Made by a program: the position numbers and the translations under genes. Source: Bacteroidales bacterium (lineage in GTDB: Bacteria > Bacteroidota > Bacteroidia > Bacteroidales > UBA12077). Taken from it: 10,499 nucleotides of DNA. Below are positions 1-7,639 of the stretch, piece by piece (positions within the stretch are counted from its first letter, which is position 1; every line of letters starts with the position of its first letter). The notes under the pieces were generated by a model, which did not search any database, was not told the origin of the DNA, and saw nothing but the letters and a program-made list of their open reading frames with translations. The DNA lies in assembly GCA_030600865.1 (NCBI GenBank), contig JAUVUS010000044.1, forward strand, positions 1 to 10,499, read 5' to 3'.

Positions 1-1
1 A

Positions 2-2803
2 CATTATGAGCATTATAACGATGTATTTAATTTTATTTCGGTAAATGCCAAATTTTCAATTTTCGAGGATCATAAGAATCAGCGTTGGGTTGGAACAAAA
101 GATGGGTTAAATTATTTCGACAGGAAACTGGAAATTTTTAAAAGATATCGTCATGATCCCAGTGATAAATCAAGTTTAAGCAACAATAAGGTCAAAGTTA
201 TTTTTGAAGACAGGGATCATAATTTATGGATAGGAACAGAAGGGGGTTTAAATAAATTTGATTGGGAAACAGAAACATTTATAAGGTATTATAGCGATTA
301 TGACAATATCAAAAGCTTGAGCAATAATATTATAAATGATATATATGAAGATAACAAAGGAAATATCTGGATTACTACCGATGATGGATTAAATATATTC
401 GATAAAGCAACAGAAACCTTTACAGTTTATGATAGATTTTTGTCTGATAATGAAGTTATACTTACTACTTTAGTTACTGATATTATACAAGATCAAACAA
501 ATATAATATGGGTTGGTACATTACAAGGATTACTTAAAATTGAAGATAAAAGAAAAAAGTTTAAATTATTTAATGAAACAAAAGATAATGTGCCACTTTT
601 TTCTAACAATTATGTAACATCAATTTATACAAAAAATAATATTGTTTGGATTGGAACATGGGGTACTGGTTTATATTTGTTTAATCCCGAAAACGAAAAA
701 GTAATACGCTATAATACAGGTAATAGTGGAATTGTTAACGATTATATACATAAAATATTTGAAGATAAAAAGGGTGATATCTGGATTGGAACACAAAACG
801 GATTAAGTTTCTTTAATAGTAAAACCAAACGATTCGAAGAAGTTGATAGAGTAAAAGGCCTTAATACTTTTAAGAATAATAGGATATTTGATATATTGGA
901 GGATGATTACAGCAATTTATGGGTAGGTTCAAAATTTGGTTTGCACCAGATAGGACAAGATACTATTAAAAGTTATTTTCATAATCCTGAAGATTCAAGT
1001 AGCTTGGGATCAGATATTGTATATGATATTTTACTAGATAAAAATAAGAATTTATGGGTTGCTACTGAAAAAGGTTTGAGTCATATAAATTTATCATCTA
1101 ATACTCAAAGAAGATATACCCGACCGGATTATAATTGTGATGACTGTTTAAGCAGTAATGACATACTATGCTTGTACGAAGATACACTGAATAATAATTT
1201 GTGGGTTGGTACTAATGCCGGATTAAACAGATTCGATTTAGAAACTGAAAAAATCAAAACGTATACAGAAAAAGATGGTTTGTCAAACAACTTAATATAC
1301 ACGATTTTACCAGATGATTCCGGTAATTTTTGGATGAGTACAAACAAGGGGATTTCTAAGTTTAATCCGAAAACAGAGAAGTTTAGCAACTTTGGTGTAA
1401 CAGATGGTTTGCAAGACTTTGAATTTAATCATGGAGCTTCGTATAAATCAGAATCTGGAGAATTATTTTTTGGAGGTATTGCCGGATACAATTCTTTTTA
1501 TCCGGATTCAGTTGTTATAAACCAAAAGATACCTAATATTGAAATAACTTCTGTTGAGGTTCTTTCAGAGAAAACTTCAAAAAAAATAGCTATTGGAGAA
1601 AATAGGCAAATTGAAGTTCCGCACACAAATAATCTGATTACCATTGAATTTGCAGTATTGGATTTTACAAATCCCGAAAAAAATAATTATGCTTATAAGC
1701 TTGAAGGTGTCGAGGAAGAATGGATAAATTTAGGAAACAGGCGTTATGCAACATTTTCTAATTTGCCTTCAGGTAAATATAATTTTAAAGTAAAAGGTTC
1801 CAATAGTGATTATATATGGAATGAAGAAGGAGCAAGTTTGAAAATTGTTGTTGTGACACCAGTTTGGAAAACAAAGTTTGCAAATATTGTTTATATTATA
1901 TTATTGGTTGGATTTATAGTTTGGTTTTTTCAGTATCGAACGAGAAGTTTAAGAAGATCAAATCAGGAATTAAAAGAAAAAGAGCTTATAGCAAAGCAGG
2001 TTGCCAGGCAAAAGGAGGAGCTTTCCATAAAAAACAAAAACATTACTGATAGTATTATTTATGCTAAAAGAATTCAGGAAGCCTTAATGTCGACAATGGA
2101 ACAATTTAAAAAGATTTTGCCCGAATCCTTTATTTTATATAAACCTAAAGATATTGTAAGTGGTGATTTTTACTGGATAAAAGAGAGAAATGATAAAACT
2201 TTTCTTGCAGTTGTAGATTGCACCGGACATGGTGTTCCTGGTGCTTTCATGTCGATTATTGGATTTGAGTTGTTAAGAAATATTATTGAGGATCAGAAGA
2301 TCGATGAAACAGATAAGATTTTATGGAATTTAAATAATGGAGTTGCTACAACTTTTGGAAAAACAACAGAGAAAATTAAGATAAAGGATGGAATGGATAT
2401 TGCATTTTGTGTAATTGATAAAAAGAAAGCAGAAATTGAATTCTCAGGAGCTTTTCGTCCGTTGTATTTAATTCGGGATAATAAGATAGAAGAAATTCGT
2501 GGTGATCGATTTTCTGTTGGTTTGTTAGACGAGGGTGAAAATGAAGAAATTACTAAAACCCGAATTAAACTTCAGAAAAACGATATATTTTATATGTTCT
2601 CCGATGGTTATGCAGATCAGTTTGGTGGGTCTGATGGGAAAAAATATAAATATCGTCGATTCAGGCACTTACTTCTTACAATTCATAAATTACCTCTTGA
2701 ACAGCAACTTACTTGTTGTGATAGAAGTTTTGAAGACTGGAAAGGCGAACACGAACAGGTAGACGATGTCCTAATTCTTGGATTTAGACCTGAATTGGAG
2801 TAA
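2..2803 (+). CDS. Beta-propeller / Y_Y_Y sensor with SpoIIE-type (PP2C) phosphatase, 5' partial
   Basis: The frame is open from base 2, so the gene starts outside the window. A TTG at 317 lies in the middle of a propeller blade and is not the start; 933 residues are visible. Ten blade repeats of the form [I/L]-x-E-D-x4-[L/I]-W-[V/I]-G-T-x2-G-L-x3-[F]-[D/N] recur every 135-145 bases between about 59 and 1370. A Y_Y_Y domain follows (about 1680-1880; 'YKLEGVEEEWINLG'), then one membrane helix (1883-1930), a charged coiled coil (about 1935-2085) and a SpoIIE/PP2C domain (about 2140-2800). Its metal-binding acidic motifs look intact: 'DIVSGDFYW', 'VDCTGHGVPGAFMS', 'FSDGYADQFGG' and the terminal 'QVDDVLILG'. 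By family knowledge the propeller and Y_Y_Y sit in the periplasm and sense a ligand or partner, and the phosphatase acts on a phosphoserine/threonine protein such as an anti-sigma antagonist. The ligand and target are unknown. Family members often have about 14 blades, so roughly four may be missing upstream (inference). Confidence 0.93.
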   Translation, partial: HYEHYNDVFNFISVNAKFSIFEDHKNQRWVGTKDGLNYFDRKLEIFKRYRHDPSDKSSLSNNKVKVIFEDRDHNLWIGTEGGLNKFDWETETFIRYYSDYDNIKSLSNNIINDIYEDNKGNIWITTDDGLNIFDKATETFTVYDRFLSDNEVILTTLVTDIIQDQTNIIWVGTLQGLLKIEDKRKKFKLFNETKDNVPLFSNNYVTSIYTKNNIVWIGTWGTGLYLFNPENEKVIRYNTGNSGIVNDYIHKIFEDKKGDIWIGTQNGLSFFNSKTKRFEEVDRVKGLNTFKNNRIFDILEDDYSNLWVGSKFGLHQIGQDTIKSYFHNPEDSSSLGSDIVYDILLDKNKNLWVATEKGLSHINLSSNTQRRYTRPDYNCDDCLSSNDILCLYEDTLNNNLWVGTNAGLNRFDLETEKIKTYTEKDGLSNNLIYTILPDDSGNFWMSTNKGISKFNPKTEKFSNFGVTDGLQDFEFNHGASYKSESGELFFGGIAGYNSFYPDSVVINQKIPNIEITSVEVLSEKTSKKIAIGENRQIEVPHTNNLITIEFAVLDFTNPEKNNYAYKLEGVEEEWINLGNRRYATFSNLPSGKYNFKVKGSNSDYIWNEEGASLKIVVVTPVWKTKFANIVYIILLVGFIVWFFQYRTRSLRRSNQELKEKELIAKQVARQKEELSIKNKNITDSIIYAKRIQEALMSTMEQFKKILPESFILYKPKDIVSGDFYWIKERNDKTFLAVVDCTGHGVPGAFMSIIGFELLRNIIEDQKIDETDKILWNLNNGVATTFGKTTEKIKIKDGMDIAFCVIDKKKAEIEFSGAFRPLYLIRDNKIEEIRGDRFSVGLLDEGENEEITKTRIKLQKNDIFYMFSDGYADQFGGSDGKKYKYRRFRHLLLTIHKLPLEQQLTCCDRSFEDWKGEHEQVDDVLILGFRPELE

Positions 2804-2804
2804 G

Positions 2805-2915
2805 TTAAAAAAATCTATTGTTAATTACCTTTTGCCCGCAAATATTGCAGTAACTACCTTCGAACTTGTTACCACAATTTTTACATGTAACTACATTTAA
2901 AGTTTTATCCAGCTT
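2805..2915 (-). pseudogene. Zinc-ribbon remnant (DUF3667-like N-terminus), no start codon
   Basis: A short stop-to-stop minus-strand frame (stops at 2916-2918 and 2805-2807) encodes 36 residues. They include 'TCKNCGNKFEGSYCNICGQK', two CxxC pairs spaced as in a zinc ribbon. The motif C-x-N-C-G-x2-F-x-G-x-[YF]-C-x2-CGQK is the one I know from the N-terminus of DUF3667 membrane proteins of Bacteroidota. Here the frame ends a few residues after CGQK, where such proteins normally continue into a long membrane part. There is no ATG, GTG or TTG ahead of the cysteines. It lies just beyond the 3' end of the hybrid kinase gene on the same strand but in a different frame, separated by a stop. I read it as the debris of a deleted gene. 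A zinc-ribbon tail once attached to a neighbour is a less likely alternative. Confidence 0.55.
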
Positions 2916-2925
2916 TTATAGATAT

Positions 2926-4671
2926 TTAGGAGTCAATCTCTGTTAGTTGTTGTTCCATTTTATTTATCAATGTCTCAATCTGAAATGGTTTACTAATATA
3001 ATCGTCCATCCCGGCAGCAAGGCATTCTTCCTTGTCTCCTAACAAAGCATTTGCAGTTATAGCGATTATTGGGGTATGTGTGTTTGTGCTTTTTTCAATA
3101 CTTCGAATCTTTTTCGTAGCAACAATTCCATTCATTATTGGCATCTGAATATCCATTAAAATAAGATCGTATTTTGCCGATCCGAACTTATCTAGTGCTT
3201 CTTTACCATTATTTGCTACATCAACTGTTTTGACAGATTTTTTCAGGCTTAAAAGTACTATCTTTTGATTGATAAGGTTATCCTCTACTAAAAGTACATT
3301 GGCATCTTTAAGCGTAACCTGTATTCCTGTATCTATTTTCGGGAAAGTACTTTCTTTGGATAATATTTTTTCATCAAGGAATGATTCCCCTTTTTTGAAT
3401 TTTAATATAAATTTAAATTCAAATTTATCCTGGGTAAAATTAAATTCTATTGAACCTCCTAACGATTCAATTATTCTATTCACAATATTAAATTCCAATA
3501 ATTTTACTATAGCAGCATTTCTTCCTTTCTTGGATTTTTCTGTATTTTGAATTTTTGTTATTTCAGGAATTTGCACCAAGTCGTTTGTTGAAATGCTAAA
3601 TAATATTTCAACAATTTCATTCGATTCACTTAACTTCTTAATATCAAGTTCAATTGTTTTTGTCCCACTTTTCGATTTTTTCAGAATATTTTCAATCATA
3701 TTTAAATAAACCTGTTTAATTTTCACAGGGTCACCAAAAAGCTGAAAGGTAATATCTTCAGATATTTTTAAAGGGAAATAATTATCGTTTGAATCTTCAT
3801 TTGTAAATAAATTGATTGTATTTTTAATAGTCGCTTCAAGATTAAAAATTTGGTTGTAATTTTTGCTTTGCAATAAATCTACATTTGAAATCTCCGCTAT
3901 GTTATTGACAACATTTACAAGGTTATTTGTTGAAGCCTGGATTGTGTCAATAAGATCCTTTTGTTTTTCGTCTAAATCAAAGGTGTTAACTATGTTTGTT
4001 ACAACTACAAGGTTATTTAATGGAGTTCTTATTTGATGCGAAATTTTTGAAATAAATTCTTCTTTAGCACGGGTTTCATGTTTTGCTTTCTGAATCTCTA
4101 CATTTAATTCTGCCATCCTGATTTCTGTAATATTTTCATAAACATTAATAAAAATAAAGCAAACAGCATAAAGCAAAACAAAAAGTACCTGGTTCGATAG
4201 TAAAAATTCTATAGAAAAGTTGAAAATTGATGGTAATAATATAGTAATACCTGATAACACAAAAAATACAAGAGACATCAAACTTCCATGTTTTTTGCCA
4301 AGCAGGTAAATTATTATTGCCGGATAAATAGTGTAAAACATAATACCTTGATTGTTAATAATCCCGGAATGTAACATCCAAATCAAAAACAACGAAAATA
4401 GAATCGCAAAAATAGTTGATGTTAAAGGATAATTGCCTTTTTTCCTGAATACTAATAAGTTTATTGTGACTACAATAAATAAAGTAGATAAAACATATAA
4501 CAATATAGTATTATTAAGAATAATGCTTATTACGCTAAAAATTACAAGTAGTAATAGCGAAATCAAACTATAAAAGTTGAAAATAGTTGCTTTATGAAAA
4601 TACTCACTATTTGAATCTATTTTGTCGGTACTTATTGTACAAAGTTTTATTATTTTATCGATAAAATTCAT
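2926..4671 (-). CDS. Membrane hybrid histidine kinase with degenerate ATP-binding domain and intact receiver
   Basis: 581 residues. Six hydrophobic helices (about 31-53, 56-75, 82-101, 108-125, 129-150, 158-178) form an integral membrane input region with short loops. A linker helix leads to a HisKA dimerisation domain with H-box 'FISKISHQIRTPLNN' (His212). The residue after His is Gln rather than the usual Glu. The HATPase_c region (about 305-427) keeps an N-box Asn (N328, 'NMIENILKKS') and the closing 'ESLGGSIEF'. The G1 DxGxG box reads 'NDLVQIPE' (residues 363-370) and the G2 GTGLGL box reads 'VKLLEF' (389-394), so the ATP-lid glycines and the G1 Asp are gone. The C-terminal receiver (about 456-578) is complete: E463/D464, phospho-acceptor D507 in 'LMDIQMP', T539 and K561. 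I infer a weak or dead kinase that may depend on another kinase or work by sequestration or phosphatase activity. There is no DNA-binding output domain. The ATG at 4671 is the only good start, and no Shine-Dalgarno is seen. Confidence 0.9.
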   Translation of the reverse strand: MNFIDKIIKLCTISTDKIDSNSEYFHKATIFNFYSLISLLLLVIFSVISIILNNTILLYVLSTLFIVVTINLLVFRKKGNYPLTSTIFAILFSLFLIWMLHSGIINNQGIMFYTIYPAIIIYLLGKKHGSLMSLVFFVLSGITILLPSIFNFSIEFLLSNQVLFVLLYAVCFIFINVYENITEIRMAELNVEIQKAKHETRAKEEFISKISHQIRTPLNNLVVVTNIVNTFDLDEKQKDLIDTIQASTNNLVNVVNNIAEISNVDLLQSKNYNQIFNLEATIKNTINLFTNEDSNDNYFPLKISEDITFQLFGDPVKIKQVYLNMIENILKKSKSGTKTIELDIKKLSESNEIVEILFSISTNDLVQIPEITKIQNTEKSKKGRNAAIVKLLEFNIVNRIIESLGGSIEFNFTQDKFEFKFILKFKKGESFLDEKILSKESTFPKIDTGIQVTLKDANVLLVEDNLINQKIVLLSLKKSVKTVDVANNGKEALDKFGSAKYDLILMDIQMPIMNGIVATKKIRSIEKSTNTHTPIIAITANALLGDKEECLAAGMDDYISKPFQIETLINKMEQQLTEIDS

Positions 4672-4844
4672 AGAAACTTAAGCTTTTAGTTAAAAGAAAA
4701 ATATATGCTTTATGAAATTACTTTTGTAAATTTACTGAAATATACTATATAATATTCTTTTGCATATTTTAAATATACAAATTTTTTGACAAATTCATGA
4801 TATTCTTTGATAATTACAAGTAATTATGGCACAATTCATGGTAC

Positions 4845-4880
4845 TTATACTAATATTTTATTAATAAAACATTAGCATAA
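4845..4880. promoter_or_regulatory. 36-nt near-perfect palindrome, candidate operator
   Basis: The left arm TTATACTAATATTTTATT (4845-4862) and right arm AATAAAACATTAGCATAA (4863-4880) are reverse complements at 16 of 18 positions with no spacer. The central 14 bases (TTTTATTAATAAAA) are a perfect palindrome. On the minus strand the two mismatches become G-U pairs in RNA. It sits in the 303-bp divergent region (4672-4974) between the hybrid kinase (minus) and the duplicated secreted protein (plus), a natural place for an operator. The region is extremely AT-rich, which makes palindromes easier by chance, but 16 of 18 is still long. No regulator is identified. Confidence 0.4.
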
Positions 4881-4903
4881 ATCTAACGGATAATATACAT
4901 GGA

Positions 4904-4924
4904 TTATTAAAAAGCTTTTAATAA
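4904..4924. promoter_or_regulatory. 21-nt palindrome upstream of the duplicated secreted protein
   Basis: TTATTAAAA, then AGC, then TTTTAATAA gives perfect 9-bp arms around a 3-nt centre, 50 bases before the ATG at 4975. It shares the TTATTAA core with the larger palindrome 24 bases upstream. It could be a second operator half or a hairpin in the 5' leader. The rest of the 4672-4974 region is plain AT-rich sequence. I found no exact TAnnTTTG -7 box on either strand there. Confidence 0.3.
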
Positions 4925-4974
4925 GATTTATTATATTAGTTAAATAATTAAAAAACAATTTTAAAAATAAGCAT

Positions 4975-5832
4975 ATGAGAAAATTAATTTTAGCAATTAT
5001 TATCGGAATTTCAACTCTTTCATTAAATGCACAAGAGTATCTACCTACCGAAGCTGATTTAAACCAGTTTTTGAACTCAAAACTTTATGTTGTTTTAGAA
5101 ACAAATCCTATAGCTGAATATAATTTTAAAATTCAGGAGGCTGTAAAAAAGGCATGGACAATTACCGAGTATGAGTTTATTTCCTTAGATCAATTCGAAG
5201 AAATGTATAACGATCAGGATAAGTCTTTTTTAATGATGACACAGGTCGTTTTTCAAAATGATAAAACAAAAGTTCGTTACAATTTCTTAAGTATCTTTAT
5301 TGGGAAAGAAGGTTTAGATGGATTTGAAGATCTGCCTGATATTGCTGCTATTCCATTATCTTATACTTAGGTTGACGAAGAGTTTTGGGTTTATAAAATG
5401 GAATCGTTGGTTAAATTTATGCAAACTCATGTTCAGACTATGAAAGATGATCCTGATATGATAAAGAAAAATATTTTTCAGCATTATAATGAGAATACAA
5501 AAGATATTAAGCAAAAAACGCTGTATTTAGTAAAGGATGAGGTTGCTCCAAATATTAATACTGAAGCAAAGATTAAGAAAATATATCCTTATAAAGTAAA
5601 GTTTGTTACTCGTGAAGAAATTGAGGAGGCTATTACAAATCGCGATGATGATGTTGTTTTCTTGCACAAGGTAGGGCCACAGGGTACGCGTTTAAGAGCT
5701 CGTTGTTATAAAATTATAATTGGCACAAAAGATGCTAACTTGTATTATTTCGATTATCACTGGGTTGAAAAAGGTAAAAACTTCGACGGCATATTGGATA
5801 AAGATTTTAAACAAATGGCCAAGAAAAAATAG
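4975..5832 (+). pseudogene. Secreted two-repeat protein of unknown function, split by an in-frame amber codon
   Basis: The gene starts at ATG 4975 with a signal peptide 'MRKLILAIIIGISTLSLNAQ', probably cleaved near residue 19. It reads 131 codons to TAG at 5368-5370. The same frame then stays open for 153 further codons to TAG at 5830-5832. The second half has an internal ATG at 5398 but no signal peptide. The two halves are a tandem duplication. Residues about 36-112 ('KLYVV'... 'YEFISLDQFEEM' ... 'FLSIFIGKEG') match 181-255 ('TLYLV'... 'YKVKFVTREEIEEA' ... 'CYKIIIGTKD'). In that alignment the amber codon, in 'SYT*VDE', falls opposite the Trp of 'DYHWVEK', so a single TGG-to-TAG change is the likeliest cause (inference). 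The product would be periplasmic or outer-membrane associated. I do not recognise the family. A sequencing error or stop readthrough would restore one 285-residue protein. Confidence 0.75.
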
Positions 5833-5858
5833 ATAATTTTGAAGATCATTATATAACA

Positions 5859-5891
5859 AAACATCCGATGTCTTCAAGACATCGGATGTTT
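5859..5891. terminator. Bidirectional intrinsic terminator
   Basis: A perfect 14-bp stem, AAACATCCGATGTC / GACATCGGATGTTT, encloses the loop TTCAA. It begins 27 bases after the TAG at 5832. On the plus strand it is followed by TGATTTATTATAA, and on the minus strand the stem continues into TTTTGTTAT. It therefore serves the 3' ends of both the plus-strand duplicated gene and the convergent minus-strand small ORF. Confidence 0.8.
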
Positions 5892-5909
5892 GATTTATTA
5901 TAAATAAGA

Positions 5910-6032
5910 TTAGGGTTTAAAGATAGGGATACATGAACGATGCGGATTGTTGCATTTTTTCCAATCTTCCAATCTTCCATAATTCCGTGCCTTAATAAGA
6001 GTGTTTTTTGTTGAAATAATCGATTCTCTCAT
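5910..6032 (-). CDS. Small 40-aa ORF, hypothetical
   Basis: Start ATG at 6032-6030, stop TAA at 5912-5910, giving 40 residues beginning 'MRESIISTKNTLIKARNYGR' and ending 'CNNPHRSCIPIFKP'. The composition is protein-like and unlike random AT-rich translation: two Cys six residues apart, Trp, His, four Pro and balanced charge. The stop codon is followed after 18 bases by the strong bidirectional hairpin at 5859-5891, which fits a real 3' end. It fills an otherwise geneless stretch of 356 bases between 5833 and 6188. There is no signal peptide or membrane segment. No Shine-Dalgarno is present, as is normal here. The frame is open upstream to 6069-6071 without another ATG. I do not recognise the peptide; it could be a small regulatory or metal-binding protein, a remnant, or a chance ORF. 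Confidence 0.45.
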   Translation of the reverse strand: MRESIISTKNTLIKARNYGRLEDWKKCNNPHRSCIPIFKP

Positions 6033-6039
6033 TATTTTA

Positions 6040-6060
6040 AACAACTCACATTGAGTTGTT
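6040..6060. terminator. Hairpin, terminator-like
   Basis: The 9-bp perfect stem AACAACTCA / TGAGTTGTT around CAT is followed on the plus strand by ATTTTTG. It lies just upstream of the start of the 40-aa minus-strand ORF, so on that strand it would be a 5' leader hairpin. With no plus-strand gene directly upstream, its role as a terminator is uncertain. Confidence 0.4.
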
Positions 6061-6074
6061 ATTTTTGATTATGG

Positions 6075-6100
6075 AAGGATGGCAAAAGTCATCCTTTTTT
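6075..6100 (+). terminator. Intrinsic terminator upstream of the hisS promoter
   Basis: Stem AAGGATGGC / GTCATCCTT (8 Watson-Crick pairs plus one G-U) with an AAAA tetraloop, followed directly by a T run ending TTTTATG. This is a compact rho-independent terminator shape. It would insulate hisS from upstream transcription, or end a short transcript that starts between 5892 and 6040. Confidence 0.5.
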
Positions 6101-6152
6101 ATGTTCTATAGCCATTATCAAGTTTTCATTTTAGATCACTTTAATTTTGTTC

Positions 6153-6160
6153 TATATTTG
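6153..6160 (+). promoter_or_regulatory. Bacteroidota -7 box (TATATTTG) for hisS
   Basis: TATATTTG is an exact match to the TAnnTTTG -7 element used by the primary sigma factor of Bacteroidota. It lies 28 bases before the hisS ATG, so transcription would begin roughly 20 bases ahead of the start codon. I could not find a convincing -33 TTG element at the expected distance. Confidence 0.6.
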
Positions 6161-6188
6161 CAGAAACTAATTTTAATCAAGAACAAAA

Positions 6189-7553
6189 ATGGCTGTACAA
6201 AAACCATCTGTTCCAAAAGGTACCCGTGATTTTTCTCCTGTTGAGATGGTGAAAAGAAATTTTATTTTCGATACCATAAAAGAAGTTTTCAAACGATTTG
6301 GTTATTTGCCTATTGAAACTCCTTCAATTGAAAAGTTATCAACGTTATTAGGTAAGTATGGCGAAGAAGGAGATAAGCTTTTATTTAAAATTTTAAATTC
6401 AGGTGATTACCTTTCAAAAGTTAAAACAGATTTGGCTGAAGCTGAGTCGGGTAAGTTAGCTTTAGAAATTTCAGAAAAAGGATTACGTTATGATTTAACT
6501 GTTCCTTTTGCCCGTTTTGTTGTGCAGCATTTAAACGAAATAACTTTTCCTTTTAAGCGATATCAGATTCAACCGGTATGGCGTGCCGACAGACCACAAA
6601 AAGGCCGTTATCGTGAGTTTTACCAATGCGATGTAGATGTTATTGGTAGCAATTCGATGTTAAACGAAGTTGAACTTATCCAAATAATTGATCAGGTTTT
6701 TCAAAAACTTAACATTAATGCTGTTATTAAAATCAATAATAGAAAAATATTATTGGGTATTGCAGAGAAAATTAATGCTAAAGATAAATTTATCGAATTT
6801 ACCGTAGCATTGGATAAATTGGATAAGATTGGTAGTGAAGGGGTAAAGAATGAACTAATTAAATCAGGCTTTTCTGAATCTCAAATCGAAGATATATATA
6901 GTGTAATAAATGTAATTGATCAAAAAAATAAACATAAGATTCTTTTTTTGGAGAAAATGCTAATAGATTCTGAAATCGGATTAAAAGGAGTAGAAGAAGT
7001 TGAAACAATATTAAATTATTTTGAAACATTGCCTTTAAATACAGAGATTGAATTAGATTTAACTTTAGCACGTGGATTAAACTATTACACAGGAGCGATT
7101 ATCGAGGTTCTGTCAAAAGATGTTGCGATTGGAAGTCTTTGTGGTGGTGGTCGTTACGATGATTTAACCGGTGTATTTGGTTTAAAAGATGTTTCTGGTG
7201 TTGGTATTTCATTTGGTGCCGATCGTATTTACGATGTAATGGAACAACTGGATGTTTTTCCAAAAGAGATTGTTGCTTCAACAAAAGTGATGTTTGTAAA
7301 TTTTGGTGCAAAAGAAGAAAAGTACTGTCTTCCATTACTTCAAAAACTAAGAGAGAATGGAATAAATTCTGAAATTTATCCGGAATCTGCTAAAATGAAA
7401 AAGCAGATGACATATGCCAATAATAAAAATATTCCTTGGGTTATATTGGTTGGCGAAAACGAAATGAAAAAAGGAGTATTGAATGTTAAAGATATGCAAA
7501 GTGGAGATCAGTCTGAAATGAAGTTCGAAGAACTGCTTCAAAAATTATCTTAA
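6189..7553 (+). CDS. hisS: Histidyl-tRNA synthetase
   Basis: Class II aminoacyl-tRNA synthetase that charges tRNA-His with histidine using ATP in the cytosol. It has 454 residues, normal for Bacteroidota enzymes and slightly longer than the E. coli one. The N-terminus carries 'PKGTRDFSP'. Motif 2 is '[20 protein letters not shown]', with the ATP-contacting Arg. The histidine-binding motif is '[15 protein letters not shown]', followed by 'GGGRYDDL'. Motif 3 is '[15 protein letters not shown]'. A C-terminal anticodon-binding domain covers roughly residues 355-454 ('[18 protein letters not shown]', '[13 protein letters not shown]'). The ATG at 6189 is preceded by a good -7 box and there is no competing start. 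It appears monocistronic, apart from a possible 27-codon ORF starting two bases after its stop. No missing catalytic element was noticed. Confidence 0.97.
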   Translation: MAVQKPSVPKGTRDFSPVEMVKRNFIFDTIKEVFKRFGYLPIETPSIEKLSTLLGKYGEEGDKLLFKILNSGDYLSKVKTDLAEAESGKLALEISEKGLRYDLTVPFARFVVQHLNEITFPFKRYQIQPVWRADRPQKGRYREFYQCDVDVIGSNSMLNEVELIQIIDQVFQKLNINAVIKINNRKILLGIAEKINAKDKFIEFTVALDKLDKIGSEGVKNELIKSGFSESQIEDIYSVINVIDQKNKHKILFLEKMLIDSEIGLKGVEEVETILNYFETLPLNTEIELDLTLARGLNYYTGAIIEVLSKDVAIGSLCGGGRYDDLTGVFGLKDVSGVGISFGADRIYDVMEQLDVFPKEIVASTKVMFVNFGAKEEKYCLPLLQKLRENGINSEIYPESAKMKKQMTYANNKNIPWVILVGENEMKKGVLNVKDMQSGDQSEMKFEELLQKLS

Positions 7554-7555
7554 AA

Positions 7556-7639
7556 ATGGAATATGAAAATTTAATATTTATTGAAATTACTCCCAGACAT
7601 CCTATTTTTGTGGCCGGTGGAGATATTCGTTTTCCATGA
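7556..7639 (+). other. 27-codon ORF directly after hisS, doubtful
   Basis: An ATG two bases after the hisS TAA opens 27 codons ('MEYENLIFIEITPRHPIFVA' onward) to TGA at 7637-7639. The same frame continues 12 more codons to TAA at 7676. The tight spacing would allow translational coupling and the residues are not low-complexity. It could equally be a remnant or chance. I do not recognise it. Confidence 0.2.

Noticed and set aside
317..319. TTG as the start of the propeller-phosphatase gene
   Set aside because: The frame is open to the window edge and encodes two further intact propeller blades upstream of it.
1129..1389. 86-codon minus-strand ORF inside the propeller gene
   Set aside because: It is antisense to clear propeller blades and its translation has no domain or signal. 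It reflects the base composition of the coding strand.
3269..3550. 93-codon plus-strand ORF opposite the kinase
   Set aside because: It is the complement of the receiver and ATPase-like region of the kinase, which has strong domain support.
4827..4842. Sigma-54-like promoter (TGGCAC followed by ATGGT)
   Set aside because: The -24 part matches but the -12 element lacks the GC dinucleotide (ATGGT instead of TTGCA), and no sigma-54 activator is in view.
5398..5832. Second half of the duplicated gene as an independent gene
   Set aside because: It has no signal peptide, lies in the same frame as the first half, and nine codons homologous to the linker precede its ATG. One broken gene is simpler.
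5961..5984. Period-8 tandem repeat (CCAATCTT twice, then CCATAATT)
   Set aside because: Only two full units, and explained by the codons for Gly-Arg-Leu-Glu-Asp-Trp of the 40-aa minus-strand ORF.
6859..7541. Three minus-strand ORFs inside hisS
   Set aside because: All are antisense to conserved synthetase motifs, with His/Leu-rich translations typical of the reverse of a real gene.
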